In this document: in pieces, positions 23,772 to 35,800 of the stretch | How positions within the stretch are numbered: position 1 is the stretch's first letter | Layout of the letters: each line of letters opens with the position of its first letter | Assembly (NCBI RefSeq): GCF_030936135.1 | Contig: NC_082620.1 | Location: 930,001 to 994,000, forward strand | Source: Gavia stellata | Taxonomy: Eukaryota > Chordata > Aves > Gaviiformes > Gaviidae | Length of the DNA stretch: 64,000 nucleotides | Direction of reading: 5' to 3' | Notes under the pieces: generated by a model | Seen by the model: the letters and a program-made list of their open reading frames with translations, nothing else | Databases searched by the model: none | What the model was told of the DNA's origin: nothing | Position numbers and translations under genes: made by a program

Positions 23772-23851
23772 CTGGAGGGGCCCCGCCGCTGCGAGCTGTG
23801 CGGGGCGGCGGCGCGGCTCCGCTGCGGCCGCTGCCGCCTCACGTACTACTG
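23772..23851 (+). CDS. ZMYND12: ZMYND12 exon 1 (first half of the MYND finger; start uncertain)
   Basis: Encodes [20 protein letters not shown] then YY, with donor TACTG|GTGAGA splitting the next Cys codon. The first four zinc-binding Cys are present. The frame is open upstream into the promoter repeats but without ATG. The listed left end is a CTG and is provisional. Confidence 0.75.
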
Positions 23852-26800
23852 GTGAGAGCCCCCGCTGGCTGCGGGGGATGGGGGCAGGCCCCGGGCGAGG
23901 CCCGGGACGCAGCCTGGGAGGGAGCCCGGGAAGCAGGGAGGAGGCGGAGGGCGCAGGGAGAGGGTGCGGGACGCGGCCCAGGAGGCAGGAGCCGCCCTGG
24001 GGCACAGGGGCAGAGCAAGAGGCAGGGACGAGTCCCGGGACGAGGCTCAGGGCACAGGGAGGAGGCCCAGGACGATGTGCAGGAGGCAGGAACGGGCCCA
24101 GGACAGGGCAAGATGCAGGGACGAGCCCCAGGACAAAGCTCCAGACACAGGGAGGAGGCCCAGGACGATGTGCAGGAGGCAGGAACAGGCCCAGGACAAG
24201 GCTCGGGGCACAGGGAGGAGGCCGAGGGCAAGGCCCAGGAGGCAGGAACAGGCCCAGGACAGGGCAAGGGGCAGGGACGAGCCCCAGGACAAGGCTCCGG
24301 ACACAGGGAGGAGGCCCAGGACGATGTGCAGGAGGCAGAAGCAGGCCCAGGACAAGGCTCGGGGCACAGGGAGGAGGCCGAGGGCAAGGCCCAGGAGGCA
24401 GGAACGGGCCCAGGACAGGGCAAGGGGCAGGGACGAGCCCCAGGACAAGGCTCCGGACACAGGGAGGAGGCCCAGGACGATGTGCAGGAGGCAGAAGCAG
24501 GCCCAGGACAAGGCTCAGGGCACAGGGAGGAGGCCCAGGACAGTGTGCAGGAGGCAGAAACAGTCCCAGGACAAGGCTCGGGGCACAGGGAGGAGACCAA
24601 GCGCAAGGCCCAGGAGGCAGGAATGGGCCCGGAACAGGGCAAGAGGCAGGGATGAGCCCCAGGACAAGGCTCAGGACACACAGAGAAGGCCCAGGACGAT
24701 GTGCAGGAGGCAGAAACAGGCCCAGGACAAGGCTCAGGGCACAGGGAGGAGGCCCAGGACGATATGCAGGAGGCAGAAACAGGCCCAGGACAAGGCTCGG
24801 GGCACAGGGAGGAGGCCGAGGGCAAGGCCCAGGAGGCAGGAACGGGCCCGGGACAGGGCAAGGGGCAGGGACGAGCCCCAGGATAAGGCTCAGGACACAC
24901 AGAGAAGGCCCAGGACGATGTACAGGAGGCAGAAACAGGCCCAGGACAAGGCTCGGGGCACAGGGAGGAGGCCCAGGACAGTGTGCAGGAGGCAGGAATG
25001 GGCCCAGGACAGGGCAAGAGGCAGGGACGAGCCCCAGGACAAGGCTCCAGACACAAGGAGGAAGCCCAGGACAATGTGCAGGAGGCAGAAGCAGGCCCAG
25101 GACAAGGCTCAGGGCACAGGGAGGAGGCCCAGGACAGTGTGCAGGAGGCAGGAACAGGCCCGGGACAGGGCAAGAGGCAGGGACAAGCCCCAGGACAAGG
25201 CTCCGGACACAGGGAGGAGGCCCAGGACGATGTGCAGGAGGCAGGAACAGGCCCAGGACAAGGCTCAGGGCACAGGGAGGAGGCCCAGGACAACGTGCAG
25301 GAGGCAGAAACAGGCCCAGGACAAGGCTCGGGGCACAGGGAGGAGGCCGAGGGCAAGGCCCAGGAGGCGGGAACGGGACCGGAACAGGGCAAGAGGCAGG
25401 GACGAGCCCCAGGACAAGGCTCAGGACACACAGAGAAGGCCCAGGACGATGTGCAGGAGGCAGAAACAGGCCCAGGACAAGGCTCAGGGCACAGGGAGGA
25501 GGGTCAGGACAAGGCCCGAGGGGCAGCGCCAGGCCTAGGACACAGGGACAGGTCCCGGGCAAGGGCCGAGCGACAGAGACAATACCTGGGATGCACCCCA
25601 GGGTGCAGGGTCAGGGCAAGAGGCAGGGACTAGCGCTGGGATGAGGCTTAGGACACAGGGACAAGCCCTGGGACAAGGCTTAGGACACAGGGATGAAGCC
25701 TGGGAGGCAGGGACAAGGCCTGGGACGAAGGTCGGAAGGCAGGGCTGAGGCCCAGGAAGAAGGGACGAGGCCTGGGATGGAGACAGGGAGAAGGCGCAGG
25801 ATGAAGCTTTAGCAGGCAGGGTAGTGGGAACTGGAGTGGGCATGCTCAGCAATCGCTCAGCTGGAGCATTCCTCCTCGCTTCCAACAGTGCCCACATCAA
25901 ATAGCGAGCAGTGCAGGGAGCTTTTTGCATGTTTACACAAATATCTTCGCTTGCACAGGGTCCTCAGTGAAGTCACGCGTTATGTATTTCATTGGTTTCA
26001 CAATGACTTGGGGTTTGTTTGGCTTTGGGGTTTTTTTGTGTACTGTGGTGTTGAAAGCCAGGCATTTGCTCAAACCTAACTGTATCGGGAGTTTTGTGAG
26101 TGATTTAAATAAGGTTTTATCATACAGAATCACGTTCGCTTGGCAGGACAGTGCTGTGTTCCCGTTTGGGAATATCAAGGATATATGAGGTACCCTGTGA
26201 GCAGACTAAGGGCTGGTGGCTGTTGTGGGTAATTCTTGCGGTGAAAGTCCAGAAGATACAACAGGCAATAATCTTCCCTCACATCATTTCCAAGCAAACA
26301 AAAATATCGTTCTTGCCTTATTTTTTTAGCGATGTAGATCATCAAAAAGCTGACTGGGTTAGTATCCACGAGCGAATATGCCAGCTGCTGATTCCAATCC
26401 GTACGTCCCTCCCTTTTCTCCTTTCTGAAAAAGAAAGAAAACATGGCACGGAACAGCTGGTGAAGAGGCAGGTATGTACAAGAAAAACGAATACCACTTC
26501 AAAGTGCTGCCAGTGAAATTTAGTTAGAGCTCTTCTTCCTATACTTTGATGTACGTAGTGGCGGGAGGGCACCTCGCTGGTTGATCGGCAGTTAGTTGCA
26601 GAGCTTTAATTTTTTTTAAACAAAAACTCTATAATAAGGGGAGTGGGAGCATCCCCTCTCCGATTCTATGAGCCTCCTGCCTTTTTTGCAGTCCTTACTG
26701 GAAGTCCTGAGCTTCCTCAGACAGCGGCAATCCTGGCTCTCCCTCCTTGCCAGGTAGCTAGTCCATATTCCCGGTTAGTCCGGGATCCAGCTGAGTTTTG

Positions 26801-29800
26801 CTTCTTACAGGCTGTCCTCATCCTTCGCTGATGAGAGGGATTCCCCTTTCTCCAAGCAGGGGGGCAAAGAAATAAAGTCCCCTCCCTTTGTTTACCTGGC
26901 CAGCTTTAAACGCCCTTTCCCACTAAGTACCGTCTTTTATCTCTGCTTTTTGGCCTCGTGGGCGGTGCAGATGTGCAGCTCCTTTCCAGCCCAAGTGGTT
27001 TTGAACTTTTTGTTTGTTTGTTTATGGGGTGACAGGATCTGCTTTTCCACAATGTTGATAAAATAAAATAACCCGCCCAAATACATCTGCTACTTAAAAT
27101 CTTGCCCGTAAAAATAAATTATCCTTCTATCGTTGCATAACTCCTAATCGCAGAATAATAGGACAACAGAACAGCTGAAAGTGAGCTGGTAACAATCAAA
27201 CGGTACCACTGAGAACACCACCATTAATCTTCTGGATTTTACATCCCGTATTATTTTTAAGGTTGTTTCTGGGCCAGGTGCTTTGGTGACTGGCTCGTAG
27301 CTGCGGTCTTTCTTGGGAGCATCCAGAAAGTCTAAAAGGGGTGGAACCTGCCTAGACAAAAGTCCCGCTTCGTGAAAGCTTGCGACAGGCTTTAGGCAGC
27401 AGGTTCCTTTCGGCTTTGTAGGAATCAGGCAGTGACAACCCAGTTTGGTTTTGAAAAACCCATCTGTTTGAAAATCAGAGGCAAGATTGTTGACCAAAGT
27501 CCAAAGAAGGTGTGTTAGAACAGTACGTCCCAGAAGCGTCAGGAAAAATGCAAAAGCTCCTTTGTTCCAGGTTACGTTTAAGTTGATCTTTTATAAAGTC
27601 TGCAAAGAAAAAAAGTTAAAATTGGTCTTACTGGGGGTGGTGGCAGGGTTTTTTTGCACCCTTAACCGCTTAGAGCTTTTCCAAGAAACTTCACCTCCAT
27701 ATTGACCACCGATGTTGAAAGCATCTTGTTATTACATCACTGATTTTATAGCAACTAAAGTTATGCTATACACATTACAAAAGACCACGTAACCGCCAGA
27801 TCAAGGAAGTACTCCTTGATCAGCTGGATGCTAACCATTTGTTTTTATTAGGTTCCAGGGGAAGAAAGCAGGAAGACGGGGCTGGTGGAGAAGGGAGAGT
27901 CACTCCTCTTGATTGGAGCGCACACCTAGGTTAGCAGACGGCAGCTGCAAGCCTGCAGCTTGGGCCGAGGCTCGGAATGACTTCATGGGAAAAGTCATAG
28001 AGAGCAGGCGCCGATTTTTTTTTTTTTAAGTAGAGATTTTTATAGGACCTTTAACAACCCTATTGCATTTGTTCTTTGACCTTTGTCTCCAGACTATTTA
28101 AATAAAATAGATTCTGGGAACGGTATGTGCTGGGGCACTTTGTCTTCCTCCTCTCCTGAGAAAGGAGTGAAAAAGTGGAAACATCTTGTTGGTTACCTGC
28201 GTGCCTTCACAGCAAGACTGCAGCTCCTAGCCCACAAATGAAGTTTGCCTTTACGTACAGCAAGGTATACGGTGGACAGCATTGGGCCTAGACTGGCTGA
28301 CAAGCGCTGGAAGAGCAGTATGGAGAGGATGAGATTATTTAATGCCCTGTCTTGCTGGCTTCATCACATTCCTATTCACAGAGCTTTAAGAAAGGCCTTT
28401 GGAGCTCAGGGAAAAGCTATGTAGTCTCATGACGATCAGAGAAAAAAAACTTCTGCTCAAAGCCTGCCCATAGGTTTATTATTTTTTGAAGATTTCTGAC
28501 ATACTTCACAAACTCCTGCACGGTGTTTGTTTAGAAAACACAGAGCTCGAGCCCCAGTCAGGACACAGGAAAGCTTGTGCAGATCAAAATGCCCTGTGGC
28601 TTAAGGGAAGGTGCATGAAGCTGGGAGCCAGGAGGTTATGAGTTTCATACCTCGTCTGTATTCCAAAGCTTTGTTGATAGAAATCTGCTTTTGTCAACAT
28701 AGCCGGGGGGGTGCCTGCAGACAGTACCTCCAAACTGACAAAGCTCCAAGTTTCTGTTTGTAGAATAGCCTCACCTGCCTGCGTGATGTCAGCTTACCGC
28801 AGCCCCTGGGTACGGGAAAAGATCCATGCCTCAGCCAGCTACAGCAGTCCTCCAGCACCGACGCTAGCCCCGCCGACAGCAGGTTTCAACTCAAACTGAC
28901 TGGAAGCCTGCCTGCCTCTTTACGTCGTCGTTTCTTCAAGCGCGCCATCGTTTTTGGTGCCTGTGAGTGAGTAAATGAATGTGGCACCGAACCTCAAGCG
29001 TGTTCCCAACCACCTGAGCCCACCCGGAGCAGAGCTGGGGTCCTCAGCCTCCTCAAACCCCAACTGGGGGAAAACTGCGTGGGGGCATCTTCAGAGAAAC
29101 CTCCGTAGTTGCAGCACACATGAAAAGAGCCCAAAGCGTGCGGGTCCGGGGGCGTGAGGCTACGTGCAAGATGAAAAACAGCGCAGGGCCAAAGCTAACG
29201 ATCCCCCCAAGGCTTGTAACTGCGCAGTCTTAAATATTCAGTGCTGCAGGGCTCCCGTTGTCTCCTGCCCTTTTTCTGCTCCTGGGAGCTGTGCAAGAGT
29301 CTAACCCTTAGCTTGTCCTCACTGCAGATGTTTTAAGATAGCTTACATCATGGAAAGCGGCGATGATCCTATTGACAAGGAGTGAAAAAAGAATGATGCT
29401 GATTTCCAGCACCTCCCCAGATGACAATCTGCTTGATACCCACGCACCGAAGCCAGTGCCAGTAGCGACAGAGAAAGAGTGGCATGAATGGAAAAGGCAG
29501 CCTGATAAATAACAGCTTTTATTTCTCCTCGCCCTGAGCATGTGCTGACTTTCTCCTGGGCGCCACGTGCTCCCCCAACACGGCTTGTGTTTGGTGCGTG
29601 CCGTTTTCACTCTCTGTATGCTGGTAGCTCAGGGGCTAGAGAGGGGATGACCACTGTGTTTTCTACCTCTTGGCTCTCCTTGCTGTAGCAGGGTGCTATC
29701 ACTCTGGGGTGTGTTCTCCAAAGCTCTCATTTATCCAGAAAGAATGTCCCTTTATCTCAGCCAGGATCTCCAGGAAACACTGCTCACAGGCTGTCCTTGA

Positions 29801-32800
29801 GGTTCCCTGTCCCTGAGCTGTTCCTTCACCCATGGCACGACTCTCCCTGCCTCTCTCTAAGCACTTAAAGCTCAGCAACATGCCAAAGCCTGGCCTCCAG
29901 AAGCACTGGGATTCGTTTTTTCTGCCCTCTGCTCAGCCACGGCTGTAAAACAGGAGGCAACAAGGAGGTAAAATGGTATTTTCTGCCGGCGCTCACTGCA
30001 CAGGCCTGCCCGTGCCTCCTAGCAAGAGAAGAGCGAGTGCCTCGCTGACTTAACCGTGGCAGCACTGCTAGGCACACCAGCAACAAGATTTCTTTCCAGG
30101 CAGCTTTCCCGCTGCACCACTTGTGTGAAAAGCCGACACAGAAGTGTTGGGAGTTGGCAACAATTATGCTGAAAGCAAAGAGAAATAGATAAATAAGCTC
30201 TTTTTCGCTGGCATCCCTCAGCACGTTGCGAGGGCACAACGTCTACAGTTGCCGTAGAGCTCTTGGCAATGCACAGAGCTGGTGAATAGATCGGTTGCTG
30301 CAAAGGGTGAAAAGACCAAATGCGGTGTGGACTGCTAGACGCAGCAAAAGGCAGGAAGCAACTATACGTACGGCAAACATTATGGATTCTGACAACAAAC
30401 AGAAATCCTGCAGAAGCTGCTTGACCACCAAACGCGGCTCGGGTGATGGATAGACAGGAGTGTAAGGCAGTGCGTTAGGACGTTCTGATTTTGACCGCCT
30501 TTCCAGACTCCGCGCCCAAAATACCAGGCCCAAAACTGGCCGGGAGAGGGTGGGAGGAAGCTGCAGCACCATGTGAGGAGCTTTCTTCTCGCTCCCAGAC
30601 CGCGTCTCCTGCAGCTGGAGGCGTGCCATGCTGGCACTAGCTTGGCAAACCATACGCTCCGCTGCCTGCTATGAGTCACCGTTATTACCGTCAGCAAAAC
30701 CCCGCCATAGCCCCTTTGTCTAATCTTTTCTACGGTCTTGTGATGATCATTTCTGTGCTTCACAGCTTTTATTGCTGCAGCCTTATTAGCCCTTTTTCAT
30801 AGGCGTAAAGGATTCTTCGTCTCATAAGACACCACATGACTTAAGAGGATGTCCAAAGCTGTTCCTGCTAGAAGTAAGAATGAGAGCCAGGCTCTAATAT
30901 GACAGCTTTAATTTCCATCCATTAATTACAGACACAAAGAACATTACAATCACTGTTTTACAGTTTGCAAACTTGAAGGTAAAAAGAGACCGTGAGTTTT
31001 ATTTCTCCTTATCCTTTGCTCGCTCTGTCCCATTACTCTCTTTCCCTGCAGAAATACATCATCGATCTCGCGTACAGCACAGCCCAGGAGTTTGTTTTGG
31101 GTGGAAAGCATAAAGAAGCGATACCTGCAGCTTTGCACGCACTGCGTTTCAGTACTGAAGTGTACGGCTCAAATTCTGTGCAATTGGTGCCTGCTTATCT
31201 CCTCTTGGCTGAGGCCTCCGCTGGTAAGTATTGTCTAAATAGCAACGTTGGCAAGGGCAAGACCTCCCGTGGGTCAGGTTTCTGGTTTCCTTTTACCATT
31301 TATCAGGGAAGGACCAGCTCTGCCTTTCAACGTTGTGCCATGTCTCTACCCTGCCCTGCCTCAAGGGCATTTCAGAGAGATTTGAGAAGTCACACACCCC
31401 CCTCCTTTTCTGTGTGGGTCTGGGGAAAAGAATCATTCATCGGTGATGAGAGATCAATGAAAGCAAATGAAATGTTTTCTCCATCTCTGCCGATTCCCAC
31501 AAAAGAAGCAGTATAAAAATCCATTCTTTACCTCCGTGGCTTCGTGTGACTCTCAAAAGCATTAAATTCCTGAGGGTGGTTGGTTGCGCTCTTATCTCGG
31601 GGACCCAGCAAACATTTCTGAGGCCACTGCATCAGTGGAATGCCTCAGTTCATTCACAAAAGCGCGCTCTGCCTGAAGCCCAGCTTTTTCTCATTGACTG
31701 TATGCTTTATAAAAAATGTCAAATTAGGACTCTGCCTGTGGAGAACTGCCCTCCTCAGCTGCAGACGTAAAGGACTGAGAAATCACTGTAAATCACTGCC
31801 ATTACAGGAGTACACACAACGCTCTGCTGGCAGAATTGAGCTGTCTCAAGGATTCTTGTGAATAGTGTGGCAAAAGAAGGGGGAAAAAAAAAAACATCCG
31901 ATGAGTAATTCTAGTGTGATAATACACGAGTCATTAGTGGCTGCCCGTTGATAACCTGTTTTGAACACGTGTTTCAGAGATATTGAATGCAATACGCAGT
32001 TCCTGGCTTCTCTTGTAGCTCTAGACACTCAAGCCTGTCTGTAAATGAGATTTTTGAACACCTGCTTGGCTAAAGGAGCACTCGGGAGAGAAGTGGGGAA
32101 TCCACAGACTAGATCTCCATATCAGCCTACCGCAAAGGGAGAGCAGGCAGCATTCTCTAAATCTCTAAATAAAAAAAATGCCTTTTATGCTGCTTATTTC
32201 TACGTGTCATTTCAGGTGTTGGCCATCTTCCGCAGGCATCTAAGTATCTCTCCCAAGCCCAGTGGATTGTCCTCAGAACTCCAGACTGCAGCGTTGCTGT
32301 TCAGTATAAATTACATCGTAGTTTGGGGCTTTTTTGTGCTGCTGAAGGAAACTTTGAACAGGCTTTATATCACCTGGCAAATGATGTAAGCCAACTCAAA
32401 TACAGAAACGCTTCTATTTTCCTTCCTTCTCTAACACTTCCAGATCGATGTGAAAACCCCAGCGGGCAGATTTGTAATCCTGATTTTAGGTACCGAGAGG
32501 TTACACGTCACAAACACCTGAACTGTCTAGATCTAAGACACCTGTGTGTTACCCAAGTTGTGTTTTACCAGTTATCCTCATTCCCTTGAAGTGACATATA
32601 CGGAATGAAGTAACATATACGGAATTAAGTGACATATACCTTGTCTTTACTGCAGCTGCTTATAAATTTATCTATCAGCTTGGTTACAGTCCTGAGATGA
32701 ACAGACATGCCTATCCCGAATGGGTATAGTTGCCTTTTATTCACAGATAAGTTACTTTATATTTTGGCTGTCTTTTTCCTCAACGCTTGTCTGTTAGACA

Positions 32801-35800
32801 GCAGTTCTCTGTCAGCCGTTATTTAACGAGTGCCTTATTTAACTATTTAAATGGCTGGTTCAACAGCATTTTCCCTGATTCAGTCTTTTTAGCCACGAGA
32901 GCAGTTTGTCAAATCTGAAGTGGGTATTGCCAGCTGTGTTCCTGAGGATGCTTTGTCTGTCATTTGATCCCCCAAAGGCAGATGAACTCGGCGACATCCT
33001 ATTTATGTCCCGTGTAGACTAAATTTATCCAGTGCAGAGTGATGCATACCCACTACTGTTGAACTTGATAGTAGCTTTGTGTGGGCGTAAATGATGACAT
33101 ACGGTTGAGGAGAATTAGATCCTTTCTATTATAATATATACAACCCCGTCTTTGCTTAGTCTGTAAACCTTTTGGGAGATTCCCCACTGGGCCATTCGGT
33201 TTTTTTTTTTTTAGATACCCTGAATCTGGTGCCTGAAAGGGTGTCAGGTAATAGTTTTTTGCTATTAGCAAGTCGCCGGCCTACGTCAGAGCAGCCCAAG
33301 ACCTGCCTGAACTTTGGCTGCGTGTCTGAGATCTGCTGAGAGTCACACGCCAGCTCAGAATAGCTGGAATGCACCGCTGCCCTCCCACTCCCCTGGCTTT
33401 AGCTGGGGCGTCGGGGGGGAGAAATAGGCGCCGCGGGGAGGACGGGAGAGCTGAAAAGCGGCAGCAGGTTGTGCGTTGGAAGGCGTGAGACGTACGGGTT
33501 GCACGGGGAGAGAGGGAGATGGGGAAACCCACCCCATGCTTCAACGGGGTAATACGCTGTGATAAGGTTTCTCTGCCCCAGCGAGCGGGGGATTTGGGGG
33601 CGTTGCATTCCTTTGCATAAACCCCAAAATACAGCTTTTTTAGTACCACGCTTTGCAGTCGTGATCGGGTATAACTAACGCTACAGTTACACAGAAAAAA
33701 AAAGGAATGCTTGCAATATTATTAATCCGTAGTGAAAAATTTCCCAGGTTTGATATGCACATTAAACTTCTGCTTTTTCTTTTCTAAATATCGATTTCAG
33801 ATTTACCTTGCTAGTTCTACCTTTGGACTAAAATCTCTTGAGACCTCTGGAGGGTATTTTCACATGGCTAACGTTTTCTTTCGCCAGAACAAAATGGACA
33901 TAGCAAACTCGCTCTATGCTAAGGTTGGTAAAACCAAAAGTCATCCTCTATATATTTCTCAGGTTTCTTTCTGTGCTCTTTCCGATGTTTTTCCTGTTTC
34001 TGACTGCCTTTAATATGGTGGTGACCGTATCAAGCGTCAGCGTTGCCTTTTAGGATAAATCTCAGAAACCCTTTTCATACTTAAATATTTCTCTGAGTTA
34101 AAACCAGGACAGATAAATTCTGTACTCGGTAAAAAATTGTTAGGCAAATTGTCTTCAATTTGGGCAGCCAAACCTTGTTAAAAAATAGCTTTGCTACCAA
34201 ATACCCCGCGCCAGAGCTTAAAGAGAGTCCCACAAGTAGAGAGGGTCGCCAAGGAGTTTCCACGGCCAGGGAAGAGTTGCTGAGCAGCAGCGGAATGCAA
34301 ACAAGCCACGTCAAATTTACGCTGAGAATCAATGAAAAGTCACGCTGATAAACGATTGTCAGAACGGAGTGATCTAGCAAGAGAAGTAACAATTATCTAA
34401 TCGCTCTAATAACTGAAAAAATGAGCTTTCGTTTCTTTAGCCTGATTTTCTGTGGAAACGAGGCTTTGGCAGCTGTGCAATCTGCCTCCGTTCCCCTCGC
34501 AAACTTCAACCGAATTTGCTTTTGGTTAACGATTTAGTTAGATTTGTTCAAGTTTGGTGAAAATTAATAGTCAGATGGAGAAGTGAGCTTCCAGCTAGGG
34601 CCACCGCTGGGAGAAGAGCGGTCAGATCTCTACGTGAAACACCCAGCTTGGCAGCAGCCAGCTCACTAACCAGCAGGCACTCCGGTTATTGTGGTAGGGA
34701 CGCGCATTGCAGGACACATTGTTTATAGAACAACTAGTTGCTAAATACCATGTATTCACACAAGTGAAATAATTCATTTGCTTCCTGATAGGTAACCGAC
34801 ATCTGGCATGCCTTTCTTGTGAAGTCAGTTCAAGCGCAGGAGCAAATTCTCAAGTCACGACCGGAAATGTCTCCGTTCACCGAGGACAAGGAAGTCAGCG
34901 AAGACCATATAAGTAAGCACCGCTATTGCACAGAACCATTTGGAAGACGGGATTTTAAAGAACCCGTACATCCCACGGTTCCTGTTCACGCCATTGGGGT
35001 TTGCGTGGCATTTCCGTAGACCAAATTTAATCGGAATCACGGGTGTTTCTGATGTTGATGCTGAGTGGGTTGTGCTGGATGAAACAAATAAGGTCACTTT
35101 AGGAATGAGGGTGTTCGAGTGGAGACACACCTTTGCCCTTTTTATTACGTGCTCCTTTTCACAGCGCCCTTGGCAGTGGCTGGAACAATACAAGATTTTG
35201 CCTTTCCGGATTCGATTCCACTTCAACATTCTCATTTCTTTGCAGCTCCTTTGTCTCCATTTAATTATTGCAAAGTGACATTTCATCTCGGGCAGGTTTA
35301 CGACTCGGCCTTCTGAAGCAGCAGGACATGATGGAATAGCGTGTACTGATAATTGGGTGTATTAATCTGGAGAACACTCGGGAGAGAAGCTGGGGAATCT
35401 CTCCCTAGGACATAAAGGTGCATAAAGCATTAGGAGATACGCTAGTGTGCGTGGTACTACCCCACGCTCCGCTGAAGTCAGGCTAGGCTCCGGCCATTCT
35501 CTTCTTTCTACCATCTACGCTAATAAGAATATTGTCGGAGAAGAGGAACGTTTCCGTACATCCCTTTACCCGGCCGTGTCTCCATCCAGTAGGAACCACA
35601 CCAAGACGGGGCTACACGATACCATCTTCGGTTATGACAGGAGTATGAAAGTTGCTCTTTTCATGCAGCTGTTATGACTCCACATCCTTACTAAAGGCTA
35701 ATCAACACAATTACTGACTGGATGAAAAGATATGCGTTAATGGGTGTGTAATTTGCATGGAGCTGGGATACCGCGTTGATGCTTGTAGTAGAAATGCTTT

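Noticed and set aside
23413-25644. Open frame of 743 codons on the plus strand and 672 on the minus strand
   Set aside because: They run through the intron 1 minisatellite and antisense to PPCS; repetitive Gly/Arg/Gln composition, no domain.
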